From positions 2,170,001 through 2,234,000 of the forward strand of contig NZ_AP024630.1 of NCBI RefSeq assembly GCF_019976975.1: a stretch of 64,000 nucleotides of DNA, written 5' to 3'. The translations under genes and the position numbers were made by a program. This stretch comes from Arthrobacter sp. NtRootA1. GTDB taxonomy: Bacteria > Actinomycetota > Actinomycetes > Actinomycetales > Micrococcaceae. Under the pieces are notes generated by a model that ran no database searches, was not told the DNA's origin, and worked only from the letters and a program-made list of their open reading frames with translations. This document shows, in pieces, positions 8,480 to 17,457 of the stretch. How positions within the stretch are numbered: the first letter of the stretch is position 1; each line of letters opens with the position of its first letter.

Positions 8480-10270
8480 ATGGCGCACTTCAACGCTGCA
8501 ACCTTGCTCGCCGACGTTATTCGCGACCCCGCGGCTTTCCAGATCATTGCCAACCACATCCCTGAGCTGACAGCAAACCCCATCCTGCACACGCTGTACC
8601 ACTACGAACTGGGCCTGATACTTGGCACAGAGGAATCCCTGCGCGACAACCCGGCGAAGAGGGATGAAATTCTAGCGATGATCGAGGCGTTGCAGCCCTC
8701 GCCATCGGTGGACCGGACAATAGCGCGGAAACCGCTCGCTGCCATCGAGGACTCTGGATCACCGGTCCTCGCCGGCCGCCACCCAGAGTACGCAGCCGAA
8801 GGACGGAAATGGGAGAAGTATGAGGTGCGACTTCACGGCCCGTCCCATGGCAATCCGTTTACAGACGTCGAACTGTCAGCGGAGTTCACCTCGGATAATC
8901 AAACGCTGACGGTTTCTGGCTTCTATGACGGCGACAGCACATATCGGATTCGTCTGCTCGTCCCCGCCGAAGGCGAGTGGACGTTCACAACCCGTAGCAA
9001 CGCCAAGTCCTTGGACGCCATTTCGGGAAGCTTTACGGCAGCTGCCCCGCTCCCGGAATCACGCGGACTCGTCCGCGTGGCCGACACATTCCACTTCGCA
9101 TACGACGACGGCACCCCGTACCTTCCGGTTGGCACGACATCCTACGCCTGGACCCACCAAGGCAGCGAACTGGAGGAGCAGACTCTGCTCACTCTTGCTT
9201 CCGGCCCCTTTAACAAGGTGCGAATGTGCGTGTTTCCCAAGTCGTACATGTTCAACGAAAACGAGCCTGAGATCTACCCCTACGAGGGGTCGTTCCAGGA
9301 CGGATTCGACTATTTTCGACCCAACCCACTCTTTTATCACCGTCTGGAAGGGCGAATCGAACAACTTGAAGAGCTGGGCGTCGAGGCCGATCTGATCCTG
9401 TTCCACGCCTACGACAGATGGGGCTTTTCGCGCATGAACGCCACGGCGGATGACCTGTACGTCAAGTACATAACTGCCAGGCTGGCTTCTCACCGGAACA
9501 TTTGGTGGTCCCTAGCCAATGAGTTCGACCTCCTCTTCGAGAAAACCGTCGAGGACTGGGAACGTTTTGCTGTTCTGGTGCAAGAGAATGACCCGAACAA
9601 CCACCTCATCTCGATCCACAACTGCAGGGAGATGTATGACCACTCAAGGCCCTGGATCACGCACTGCAGCATCCAACGTATAGATGCCTACTTAACCGCC
9701 GAGATGACAACAACGTGGCGGCAGGAGTGGCATAAACCCGTAGTCATCGACGAATGTGCCTATGAAGGGAATATCGACCAAGGCTGGGGCAACATTACAG
9801 GTGAGGAAATGACGCGCCGTTGCTGGGAGGGCGCGGTGCGCGGGGGCTACGTCGGTCACGGGGAAACATACATCGCTCCGAACGACATCCTCTGGTGGGC
9901 CAAAGGTGGACGGCTGCATGGAACGAGCCCGGACAGGATTGGATTCCTAAAGCGCGTAATGGAAGAAAGCCCCAAAAAGCACCTTGAACCCCTCAAAGGT
10001 TACGGGGATGCACCCAGCGCCGGGATAAAGGATCAGTACGAATTGATATATCTCGGATTCAACCAGCCACGGTACCGACGCTTCGTAAAGCCCTCCGGTG
10101 TGCAGTTCGAGATCGACATCGTAGACACCTGGAACATGACAATTGAGACCCTCCCCGAAACTTATGAGGGTAGGTTCAGCATTGATCTACCAGGCCGGCA
10201 GTACATGGCCATCCGCCTTCGTGCCATAACCGAAGAACCCGCCAGCGGCAACGTTGATCCGCAAGCCTAG
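8480..10270 (+). CDS. DUF5060/DUF4038/DUF5605 putative glycoside hydrolase
   Basis: Putative TIM-barrel glycosidase of 596 residues without a signal peptide. About 100 N-terminal residues are helical. A DUF5060-like beta domain follows (about 110-200; KYEVRLHGPSHGNPFTDVEL), then a DUF4038-type barrel with WWSLANEFDLL and VIDECAYEG near the ends of the barrel strands, which carry candidate acid/base and nucleophile Glu residues. A DUF5605-like beta domain is C-terminal. Relatives include GH140-type enzymes, but the specificity cannot be read here. The start follows AGAAAGG. The gene ends the plus-strand run and shares a bidirectional terminator with the convergent lectin gene. Confidence 0.82.
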   Translation: MAHFNAATLLADVIRDPAAFQIIANHIPELTANPILHTLYHYELGLILGTEESLRDNPAKRDEILAMIEALQPSPSVDRTIARKPLAAIEDSGSPVLAGRHPEYAAEGRKWEKYEVRLHGPSHGNPFTDVELSAEFTSDNQTLTVSGFYDGDSTYRIRLLVPAEGEWTFTTRSNAKSLDAISGSFTAAAPLPESRGLVRVADTFHFAYDDGTPYLPVGTTSYAWTHQGSELEEQTLLTLASGPFNKVRMCVFPKSYMFNENEPEIYPYEGSFQDGFDYFRPNPLFYHRLEGRIEQLEELGVEADLILFHAYDRWGFSRMNATADDLYVKYITARLASHRNIWWSLANEFDLLFEKTVEDWERFAVLVQENDPNNHLISIHNCREMYDHSRPWITHCSIQRIDAYLTAEMTTTWRQEWHKPVVIDECAYEGNIDQGWGNITGEEMTRRCWEGAVRGGYVGHGETYIAPNDILWWAKGGRLHGTSPDRIGFLKRVMEESPKKHLEPLKGYGDAPSAGIKDQYELIYLGFNQPRYRRFVKPSGVQFEIDIVDTWNMTIETLPETYEGRFSIDLPGRQYMAIRLRAITEEPASGNVDPQA

Positions 10271-10277
10271 ACGAAAT

Positions 10278-10306
10278 GGGCGAGGCACTGTTGTAGTGCC
10301 TCGCCC
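10278..10306. terminator. Bidirectional hairpin between convergent genes
   Basis: A perfect 12-bp stem (GGGCGAGGCACT with AGTGCCTCGCCC) and 5-base loop sit 7 bases after the stop of the plus-strand glycosidase and 50 bases from the stop of the minus-strand lectin gene. A decayed copy of the same hairpin occurs near 23,008-23,035. Confidence 0.75.
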
Positions 10307-10356
10307 ACTGGTGTTCCAGACCAATCGGCTAACGGGTCTGCATATTCAGGACTTTC

Positions 10357-12585
10357 CTACCTGATGGTCCATTTCTGGTTGGTCTGGCCGTTGCAATTCC
10401 AGATCACCACCGGGGATCCGTTGGTTGTGCTTCCTTCTTTGACGTCGAGGCATTTGCCGGACTGCTGCCCGATAAGCTGCCGGGTCAAAGGACTGTAGCT
10501 CCACTTCTGGTTCGTTCCGCCAGTGCAGGACCATTGCTGCACAAAGGCACCATCGGCGACTGATTGTCCGCTCACATCGAGGCATTTCCCGGACGAGGCG
10601 TTGACGAGTTGCCCTGAGGCGTCGAGAGTCCACTTCTGGTTCGTGCCGCCGTCGCACGTATAGATGTCCACGACCGCGCCGTCCCGGGGATCGAACGACT
10701 TCAGGTCTAGGCATTTCCCTGATTGCGCGCCCAGGACTGCCTTGGCCTGCGGTTGCTGCTCGGCAACGAGCTGCCATTCCTGTGAACCATCGGTCGCAGA
10801 GTTCTGGAGTGTCAGCGGTGAGCCGGCTGTGGAACCGGTCAGGTAGACGTTCGTGTTCTTCGCTGCCTGGAAGCGGTAGTAGCCGTTGCCGTTGTCAATG
10901 ACGTTCCAACTGCCTGACGCTTTGTTGTCCACCCATTGTCCGATGCGTTGCCCTGTCGTCGCGTTTCCGGTCCAGATGGAGGCCTCGCGTCCGCCGGATT
11001 TATTCAGGAGTGTCTTCTTGCCGTCGGCTTTGGTGACCATGTGCCAGTACTGGGTATCGGGGTTCTGCGCCGCGCCTGTCGGTTCAAGGACGACGTCGGG
11101 GACGTCTGCGTTGCCGATGTTCGCGTCATTGGTGTTGTTTCCCGTGCCCATCACTTGGCCGGTTTTGCGGTTTACCACCCTGTAGTAGGTGCCATCGGAT
11201 TTTCCGAGGTCCACCTCGCCGTAGCGAATCGCGGCCTGGCTGCCGGCGCCGCCCCAGCTCGCCTGCAGTATGACGATCCGGCCGGTGCCGTTCACGTATT
11301 GAAGGTTGCGGGTGTATCCGGATCCGACCGGTGTCTGGTACTCCGTCCAAGCGCCGTCGCTGCGACCGCTGTTATTGACCCACACGTTTCCACTGCCCGC
11401 GGCGTTGTAGGCAATCCGCCCGTCGGGGAGGGTGACTAGAACGGGACTGCCGCCTTGAGCCAATGAGTGGGAACCTGCGTCTACCGGTAGTCCGGTGATC
11501 TCTTCGCCGTCGAAATCGCTGGCAGAGCGGAACTGCAGGGGGTCATCGGCAATCTTGAACCTGACGTTGGTTCCGCCGCCCCAGTATTCGTATGTCAGTA
11601 ACCATTTGCCGTCCGTGGTCTGGGCGATCGTGGTCATCCCGGGGCGTCCGCCGCCGATCTCGGTCTTGCCGCTGCCCATGTTCTGCGTGGACCCCGAGAC
11701 GTCCACGACGGGCGCGCTCCAGGAAGCGCTGGTGCCGTCCCAGGTCTTGTGGACAAGAATCTGACCCTCCGAGTCCGGGGCCGCGGCGTTGTTCGGGTCA
11801 AGGATCGGCACGCCGGTGACCGGATCAAAGCCCAGATAGTCATTCTCGTCGGAATAGTAAGCCACGAGCTTGCCGGCATGCACCATCAGAAACGGCTCCC
11901 AGATGGGGTCAACCTGCCGGGCCGTGTTCTCCGCGGCGATATTCGTTCCGGTCGCACCAGCGCTGCCGCCCTGCCATCCAGCCGTCGCGATGACGTTCAG
12001 GACGTTCCACGTCATTCCGCCATCGGTGCTCGAGAAGAGCGCGAGCGCCATGTCCTTGCGGTCTCCGTCATTTGTCGGCACCCAGTTCGGATCGGCGGCC
12101 TTGTGCTCTTTGTAGTAGGCGTCCTCACCAGTCACGGTGCTTGCCAGCAGGAGAGTACCCGCCGTGAGGTTTCCAACATCCTGCGGCAGCGTGTAAAGGT
12201 AGGGGCTCGCCCAGTTGCTGGTGTACTTGGCGAACTGAGGGTCGCTGGAAAGGTAAGCCGGTGCCTTGACCTCTGACAGCGGCTGCCATGACGTTCCCTG
12301 GTCATCGCTCTTATAGACGGGGAGCGTCTGTCCGGTAGCCCCTTGAGACTCGGCAACGACGGTTGACTTCTCAAACGTCGCCACCAGACGCCCGCTCGGC
12401 AACTGGGTCGACTTCACATAAATGGCACAGTTGCCGCGACCTTTAAGGCAGGGCTGATCGGCGGGAACCTGGTACATAACCCCGCCCTCGGGTGCGTAGG
12501 CCTGGGCACTGATCGCGGGCAGGTACAAAAGTGACACTGCGGCAACGAAGACTCCAAGAGCCTTCACCAGCCTTCTTTCCTTCAT
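10357..12585 (-). CDS. Secreted sialidase-fold (GH93-like) hydrolase with ricin-type lectin repeats
   Basis: Predicted exported carbohydrate-active enzyme of 742 residues. A Sec signal peptide occupies about residues 1-30 (MKERRLVKALGVFVAAVSLL to AQA). A BNR/sialidase-fold propeller spans about 40-420, with ASP-box-like blades such as SSTDGGMTW and SDDQGTSW. A first lectin-like beta-trefoil follows, then a C-terminal CBM13/ricin B domain with three GKCLDV and NQKW repeats. GH93 exo-arabinanases combine such a propeller with lectin domains and fit the context, but the propeller family is an inference. The frame is open from 13008; ATG 12585 is chosen for its AAAGGAGG site and the signal peptide. 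It is divergent from a lacI gene with shared operators. Confidence 0.85.
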   Translation of the reverse strand: MKERRLVKALGVFVAAVSLLYLPAISAQAYAPEGGVMYQVPADQPCLKGRGNCAIYVKSTQLPSGRLVATFEKSTVVAESQGATGQTLPVYKSDDQGTSWQPLSEVKAPAYLSSDPQFAKYTSNWASPYLYTLPQDVGNLTAGTLLLASTVTGEDAYYKEHKAADPNWVPTNDGDRKDMALALFSSTDGGMTWNVLNVIATAGWQGGSAGATGTNIAAENTARQVDPIWEPFLMVHAGKLVAYYSDENDYLGFDPVTGVPILDPNNAAAPDSEGQILVHKTWDGTSASWSAPVVDVSGSTQNMGSGKTEIGGGRPGMTTIAQTTDGKWLLTYEYWGGGTNVRFKIADDPLQFRSASDFDGEEITGLPVDAGSHSLAQGGSPVLVTLPDGRIAYNAAGSGNVWVNNSGRSDGAWTEYQTPVGSGYTRNLQYVNGTGRIVILQASWGGAGSQAAIRYGEVDLGKSDGTYYRVVNRKTGQVMGTGNNTNDANIGNADVPDVVLEPTGAAQNPDTQYWHMVTKADGKKTLLNKSGGREASIWTGNATTGQRIGQWVDNKASGSWNVIDNGNGYYRFQAAKNTNVYLTGSTAGSPLTLQNSATDGSQEWQLVAEQQPQAKAVLGAQSGKCLDLKSFDPRDGAVVDIYTCDGGTNQKWTLDASGQLVNASSGKCLDVSGQSVADGAFVQQWSCTGGTNQKWSYSPLTRQLIGQQSGKCLDVKEGSTTNGSPVVIWNCNGQTNQKWTIR

Positions 12586-12759
12586 AGCCCCTCCTTTGGG
12601 GTTGGTGGCAACTGTTTGGCCCCGCCTTGGTGTATTCACCGATTTCGCGGATTCCGAGGCGCCGTTGTACACGGCGACGATCGGGAAGGTGGGGATGCGT
12701 TCATGGAGCCTTGTGTTTCGTTGGCACCATGAAGGACTGTGAGGAACGCTACAAGACAG

Positions 12760-12839
12760 TGTTACCGGAAACAAGAGTCTGCAGAACTTTGTGCCACTGA
12801 AGGCATGGCGTCCCATTCGATGCGATGTTTCCGGTAAAC
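12760..12839. promoter_or_regulatory. Two LacI-type operators in the divergent lectin gene/lacI promoter region
   Basis: The 326-base divergent spacer (12586-12911) carries two copies of a palindromic box: TGTTACCGGAAACA at 12760-12773 and TGTTTCCGGTAAAC at 12826-12839. They fit the consensus TGTTWCCGGWAACA with the central CG step typical of LacI-family operators. The same box occurs three times before the GH42 operon and the paralogous lacI. The likely ligand-responsive repressor is the adjacent LacI protein, controlling itself and the lectin enzyme. Confidence 0.8.
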
Positions 12840-12911
12840 TGGCTGCGATACGCTGAACCCAAGGTTTCGGCTCAGAGGCCCGGAAGGGTCCGATGTTTCT
12901 GGGGGTTACAC

Positions 12912-13958
12912 ATGGAGTTGGATTTGCCCAAAGACCTGGAGCAACCCGGTCTCGATCCGTCCAAGCCCGCAACAATCTACGATGTGGCCCGCTTCGCCGG
13001 CGTGTCACATCAGACGGTGAGCCGTTTCCTTAGGGGCTATGAAGGAATACGCCCCGAAACCCGTGACAGGGTCATCAACGCACTCCAAGAACTGGGCTAC
13101 AGGCCGAACCTTGCTGCCCGCTCATTGACGACCGGCCGATCCCACCGTATTGGTGCTTTGACGCACGAGATTGACCAAGTCGGCCCCAGCAAGATTGCGC
13201 AGGGGGCCAGTCTTGCCGCCCGTCAGGCAGGGTATTTGCTGGACATCGTGACACTCGACATGAGTAACCGTGACGCGATTAACGAAGCCTTGGAGTTGAT
13301 CATGCAGCACGATCTGGCCGGTGTGCTGGCGCTTTCATCCACTGACGAGATGACTCAGGCCTTCGAAGCTGCCGACTTCCGAGTACCGGCATACGTAGCT
13401 GCCGAGAGCGATGACGCCCGCGGAGGGCATCCCTCCGAACTTTCTTCTGTAGGGCTGCCCGCACTGGTAGGGCACCTCGCAAGCTTGGGTCACGAGCGAG
13501 TGCTGCATATCGCCGGGCCCACCACTTATTCCGCGGCACGCAACCGCGTTCGGGCTTACCAGCGGGCAGCTGCGGAGTGTGGGATGAGCTCCCAGGGTGT
13601 CCTCGATGGGGACTGGTCGGCCAAGTCCGGTTACGACGCCATCATGGCCTTGTCGGGTCCGCTCACGTTTACGGCTGTTGTGGCCGCAAACGACCAAATG
13701 GCGTTAGGTGCAATCCTTGCGCTGACTGAACGCGGTTATCGTATTCCCGACGACGTCAGCGTCACGGGCATTGATGATATCCCTGAAGCAGCCTACTTCG
13801 CGCCGCCGCTGACCACACTCAGGGTTGACTTCGCGACCCAAGGCCGCATCGCCGTCGAACAACTCCTGGCACGGATAGAGCACCGTGTGCTGCCGCACAG
13901 TCCGAGCCTCCCGTCAAGTCTGATCGTTCGGAAATCGACAGGTCCGGCAAAACGCTGA
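12912..13958 (+). CDS. LacI-family transcriptional regulator (paralogue 1)
   Basis: DNA-binding repressor of 348 residues. The N-terminal helix-turn-helix and hinge helix are clear (TIYDVARFAGVSHQTVSRFL, then RPNLAARSLTTGRSHRIG). The periplasmic-binding-fold effector domain ends in the usual VTGIDDIPEAAYFAPPLTTL region. It is nearly superimposable on the regulator at 21167-22264, differing mainly in the first 25 residues and scattered positions. The frame is open from 12825, but ATG 12912 precedes the first conserved segment. The effector is presumably an arabinose- or galactose-derived sugar; this is inferred from the neighbours. Confidence 0.92.
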   Translation: MELDLPKDLEQPGLDPSKPATIYDVARFAGVSHQTVSRFLRGYEGIRPETRDRVINALQELGYRPNLAARSLTTGRSHRIGALTHEIDQVGPSKIAQGASLAARQAGYLLDIVTLDMSNRDAINEALELIMQHDLAGVLALSSTDEMTQAFEAADFRVPAYVAAESDDARGGHPSELSSVGLPALVGHLASLGHERVLHIAGPTTYSAARNRVRAYQRAAAECGMSSQGVLDGDWSAKSGYDAIMALSGPLTFTAVVAANDQMALGAILALTERGYRIPDDVSVTGIDDIPEAAYFAPPLTTLRVDFATQGRIAVEQLLARIEHRVLPHSPSLPSSLIVRKSTGPAKR

Positions 13959-14072
13959 AGCAGAACGATTACCCTCCAGCCCCGAGCGCCCATTGCTATG
14001 CCCGAACTTCTGGGCTCCCTCGCGGGCTGAGGAGATCCCACGCTGCACACGGCCATCGGCCGGAGCGTGTAA

Positions 14073-15083
14073 TCAGCTTGATTGCCGGTAGACCATGCGA
14101 TGTCTCAGGGTTCGTTTGGCTTCCATAGCACCGGGGGAGATCTTTCCGTCAAGGAGGTCCTCGACAAGTTGAACAGTTGTTGCCCCAACCTCGTTGAAAT
14201 CGAGCGATAGTGTGCTGAGTTCCGGCGTCAACAACTCACCTATAGCTATGCCGTCCATTCCGATGACGGAGCACTCTCGCGGAACCGATTTACCGGCGGC
14301 GGCGATGGCTTTCATTGCGCCAATGGCCATGACGTCGTTGAAGGTAATGAGGGCATCCGGAAGAAGATTCGTTTCCATGAGGGAGGACACCGCCGTTCGT
14401 GCGCCCTCCGCAGAGCCTTCGGCATTGAGGAAGGTTACGGGAACACCAATTTCACCTGCTTGCCGAGCGAACGCTTGTGCACGGACCGACAGTCCTAAAG
14501 GGGGAGCGGAATCGAGGTAGGAAATTCTCGTTCGTCCCTGGCTGATGAGATGGCTGAGCGTGAGCTGGGCCGCATGGACGTAGTCAAAGGACACTTCTCC
14601 GGCGGCACCGGGGTACTCCGGGTGGTCCAAGAGGACCAGCGGGCGCCTTCCCAAAACCCTTTGGCAGGTCGCAAGTCCGCTGCCTGACCATCCGATGACT
14701 GCGTCAACCTGTGGTGCGATTTGCTCGATTGCCAGCATCATAGTGTCTGGATCGGAAGCGGACTCGTTGAGCGTGATTTGCCAACCTCGTCGGGTGGCGT
14801 GGTGGACAACGCTGGAAACGACGGCGGGGAAATAGGAGTTTGTTAATTCGGGCACCACCATACCGACGCACGTCCCGGCACCTTGCACAAGCCCTTTGGC
14901 AAAGCGGCTTGGTGTGTAGCCGAGTTCTTCGGCGAGCTTGCGGATCCGGTCTTTGGTGTGAATGTTAATGCCCGGCATGTCGTTTATCGCCCGGGTAACA
15001 GTCTGCGTTGACACGCCACCTTCTCGGGCAACGTCCTTGATGGTGACGCGGCGGTTTTTGGAATCGGGGGAGGGCGCCATCAT
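14073..15083 (-). CDS. LacI-family transcriptional regulator (third, unrelated to the paralogue pair)
   Basis: Repressor of 336 residues with N-terminal helix-turn-helix (VTIKDVAREGGVSTQTVTRA), hinge region (YTPSRFAKGL) and a sugar-binding effector domain containing the DVMAIGA and GMDGIAIGELLTPELSTL motifs. Two adjacent ATGs (15083, 15080) could both serve. It lies downstream of the GH42/importer operon on the same strand but behind a strong hairpin, so it may have its own promoter. It is clearly diverged from the two paralogous LacI proteins and probably recognises a different operator. Confidence 0.9.
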   Translation of the reverse strand: MMAPSPDSKNRRVTIKDVAREGGVSTQTVTRAINDMPGINIHTKDRIRKLAEELGYTPSRFAKGLVQGAGTCVGMVVPELTNSYFPAVVSSVVHHATRRGWQITLNESASDPDTMMLAIEQIAPQVDAVIGWSGSGLATCQRVLGRRPLVLLDHPEYPGAAGEVSFDYVHAAQLTLSHLISQGRTRISYLDSAPPLGLSVRAQAFARQAGEIGVPVTFLNAEGSAEGARTAVSSLMETNLLPDALITFNDVMAIGAMKAIAAAGKSVPRECSVIGMDGIAIGELLTPELSTLSLDFNEVGATTVQLVEDLLDGKISPGAMEAKRTLRHRMVYRQSS

Positions 15084-15198
15084 TTTGACGGATTGGGTGG
15101 GAGTTGGTTCTTCAACTGGGGGACGGCCCGTGGTTTTGACACCGATGCATGTATTGCCGAAGCAAGCTGTTCGGCCTCAACGAGGCAACATGACTGTC

Positions 15199-15231
15199 CA
15201 GCCGCCGTCTTCATCGTGGCGACGGCGGCTG
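15199..15231 (-). terminator. GC-rich hairpin after the GH42/importer operon
   Basis: An 11-bp perfect stem (CAGCCGCCGTC with GACGGCGGCTG) and 11-base loop lie 48 bases past the stop of the last small gene of the minus-strand operon. No T-run follows. It probably separates that operon from the third lacI gene. Confidence 0.6.
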
Positions 15232-15278
15232 GCGGTACCGTGTCTGGTAGGGGATTCACGAAACTCATGTTCGGGTTT

Positions 15279-15488
15279 TCAAAGCATTCGTTGTTGCGTT
15301 ATTCCATAGGGGACCTGGTCAGAGAGTTGCACGGTGTATCTGCCGGGAGCGTGGCGGGTGACGAGAATTCCATGGGTTCTGGTGTGCAGGGCCAGAGCTT
15401 GGAGTGACTGGTGGGCATTGTCGAGTTGTTCGTCCAACGCCGCAGGGTTGGTTACCTTTATGTCGATGGTTGCTGGTGCAGCCGTCAT
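15279..15488 (-). CDS. Small conserved protein, 69 aa, function unknown (family shared with 44181-44408)
   Basis: A 69-residue soluble protein that starts 13 bases after the second permease gene, with an AAAGGAA site before its ATG, so it is the last gene of the importer operon. Its pattern (IDIKV, a short helix, RTHGILVTR, GRYTV, VPYGIT) recurs in the 75-residue product at 44181-44408. The shared core RTHGIL-x-TR...V-P-x-G-x-T argues that both are real genes of one family. No membrane segment, signal or metal-binding motif is seen. I do not recognise the family and assign no function. Confidence 0.75.
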   Translation of the reverse strand: MTAAPATIDIKVTNPAALDEQLDNAHQSLQALALHTRTHGILVTRHAPGRYTVQLSDQVPYGITQQRML

Positions 15489-15501
15489 GGGTGATTCCTT
15501 T

Positions 15502-16434
15502 CTATTCTTTGACGCCGCCTGTGGTGAGGCCGGCTTGCCAGTAGCGCTGGAGGACCAGGAAGGCGATGATCAGGGGCACGATGCTGACGAGTGAGCCGGT
15601 GATGACGGTGGAGAACAGGGCTTGGGCTCCGCCTCCGGCTGCGCTGGCGGCCTGTTGCTGGGCGAGTCCGACGGTCAGCGGGTATAGCGATGAGCTGTTG
15701 AGCATGATGAGGGGGAGGAAGTAGTTGTTCCAGGTAGCGACGAGCGCGAAGAGGAAGACTGTAACGACGCCGGGACCCAAGAGCCTGAAGCCGACCTGCC
15801 AGAAGATCCGGAATTCACCGGCTCCATCGACGCGGGCGGCCTCGATGAGTGAATCCGAGATAGCGTCGGCGGCGTAGACGCGCATGAGGTAGACGCCGAA
15901 GGGGCTGACCAGGGAGGGCAGGATGACGGCCCAGGGGGTATTCGTGAGTCCGGCCGTGTTGAAGAGCAAGTAGGTGGGCAACGCCAGGGCAGTCAGGGGG
16001 ATCATGATCGCGCCGAGGATGATGCTGAAGAGCAGTTTGTCGCCGGGGAACTGGTACTTCGCGAAGGCGTATCCGGCTGCTGTTGCCAGGATGGAGGCGA
16101 TGACGGCGCTGACACCTGCGTAGAGCACTGTGTTGATGACCCATTGCAGGAACAGTCCGTCCCGTACCGTGAAGACGGAGACGAGGTTGTTCCAGAGTTC
16201 AAAGGTCTTGCCGAACCAGAGTCCGAAGGTGGAGAACAGGTCCGCGTTGGATTTGGTGCTGGCAACGATCAACCAGAACAGGGGGAGGATAAAGTACAGG
16301 GCGCACAGCCACAGCAGCACCGTGAGGAGCGTACTGCGCTGGCTTTCCCGGGGGCGGAGCTTTTTGCGGGGTGCCGGTGTCGTCGGGGGTGCAGGTTCGT
16401 TGGTGGTGTCTGATGTGATGTGCATGGTTGTCAT
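15502..16434 (-). CDS. ABC sugar transporter permease (second importer)
   Basis: Inner-membrane permease of 310 residues with six hydrophobic segments and the EAA loop (DSLIEAARVDGAGEFR). It belongs to the MalG-like half of a CUT1 importer. The frame is open far upstream, but ATG 16434 overlaps the stop of the preceding permease by four bases (ATGA), which fixes the start. Its polar N-terminus is rich in Thr and Pro. It works with the permease at 16431-17387 and the binding protein at 17458-18810. Confidence 0.92.
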   Translation of the reverse strand: MTTMHITSDTTNEPAPPTTPAPRKKLRPRESQRSTLLTVLLWLCALYFILPLFWLIVASTKSNADLFSTFGLWFGKTFELWNNLVSVFTVRDGLFLQWVINTVLYAGVSAVIASILATAAGYAFAKYQFPGDKLLFSIILGAIMIPLTALALPTYLLFNTAGLTNTPWAVILPSLVSPFGVYLMRVYAADAISDSLIEAARVDGAGEFRIFWQVGFRLLGPGVVTVFLFALVATWNNYFLPLIMLNSSSLYPLTVGLAQQQAASAAGGGAQALFSTVITGSLVSIVPLIIAFLVLQRYWQAGLTTGGVKE

Positions 16435-17387
16435 TTGCTGGCCTTTCGCTGCCGTCGTTCGCCGCGCTGGGTCTGCAATTGAACGACGTACGAGACAATG
16501 GCGATGACGATGCCAAGAAGGAACGCGATCGCGGCAGCATAGTTGACGTCTTGGTTGACGAACGCCAGGTTGTAGGCATAGAAGTTTGGGGTGAAGCCGT
16601 TCGTGACGGCGTTGGGTGCTATGGCGTCCAGCAGGCTGGGTTCGTTGAACAACTGGAACGTGCCAATGATGGAGAAGATGACGGTCAGGATGATGGCTGG
16701 TCGGATGGCGGGGATCTTGATGTTCCAGGCAATGCGGAATTGACTGGCCCCGTCGATTTCCGCGGCTTCGTAGAGTTCCCCGGGGATTCCGCGCAGCGCC
16801 GCGTACATGATGATCATGTTGTAGCCGACGAACTCCCAGGTGACGATGTTCATCATCGAACCAAGGATCGATTGCTGGCCCAGGAAGTTGGGCGATTCGA
16901 GGCCGAAACTGTGGAACAGTTGCGCGAAGGGGCCGAAGTCGGGACCGTACAGGTAGCCCCACATGAGGGTGGCCACAACTCCCGGAACGGCATAGGGCAC
17001 AAAGTAGAGCAGACGCAGGGCCTTCGAGCCCCGGGCCCTGCCACTGTCCAGGGCGAGGGCAAGGAACAGGGCGACTGCCAGCATGATGGGAACCTGCACG
17101 AGGAGGAAGACGCCCATCCGGCCGATCCCTGCAAGGAACTCAGGGTCGGTGAGGGCCTCGACGTAATTTGAAAGCCCGGCGAAGGAAAGCCCACCGATGA
17201 GTTGACTCTTGAACAGGCTCAGGTACCCGGCGTAGCCGAGGGGGATGACGAGCATCGCGATGAACACGATGAAGAACGGGAGAACGAACAGGTAGGCCGC
17301 TGTGACCTGGGTGCGGCGGCTGGATGTGGATCGCCGGACGGTGGATCCTGCGTTCCGGGTGGCCGGGATGATGGTGTCGCTTGCCAC
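16431..17387 (-). CDS. ABC sugar transporter permease (second importer)
   Basis: MalF-like permease of 318 residues: a basic, Ser/Thr-rich N-terminus followed by six membrane segments and the EAA loop (GELYEAAEIDGASQFR). GTG start at 17387 is preceded by AGAGGAT. The gene lies between the binding protein (70-base gap) and the second permease (four-base overlap), a standard importer order. The GH42 gene at the head of the operon suggests that galactosides or galacto-oligosaccharides are carried. Confidence 0.92.
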   Translation of the reverse strand: MASDTIIPATRNAGSTVRRSTSSRRTQVTAAYLFVLPFFIVFIAMLVIPLGYAGYLSLFKSQLIGGLSFAGLSNYVEALTDPEFLAGIGRMGVFLLVQVPIMLAVALFLALALDSGRARGSKALRLLYFVPYAVPGVVATLMWGYLYGPDFGPFAQLFHSFGLESPNFLGQQSILGSMMNIVTWEFVGYNMIIMYAALRGIPGELYEAAEIDGASQFRIAWNIKIPAIRPAIILTVIFSIIGTFQLFNEPSLLDAIAPNAVTNGFTPNFYAYNLAFVNQDVNYAAAIAFLLGIVIAIVSYVVQLQTQRGERRQRKASK

Positions 17388-17457
17388 TGGAATCCTCTTG
17401 TTGGGGCTGATTTGGGAACCGGGAAGCGGGGACAGGGTCCCGCTTCCCGGCAGGGTG

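Noticed and set aside
15080-15268. 62-codon minus-strand frame overlapping the third lacI start by four bases
   Set aside because: It contains the operon's GC-rich hairpin at 15199-15231, has no ribosome-binding site and no recognisable character, so it is more likely a spacer.
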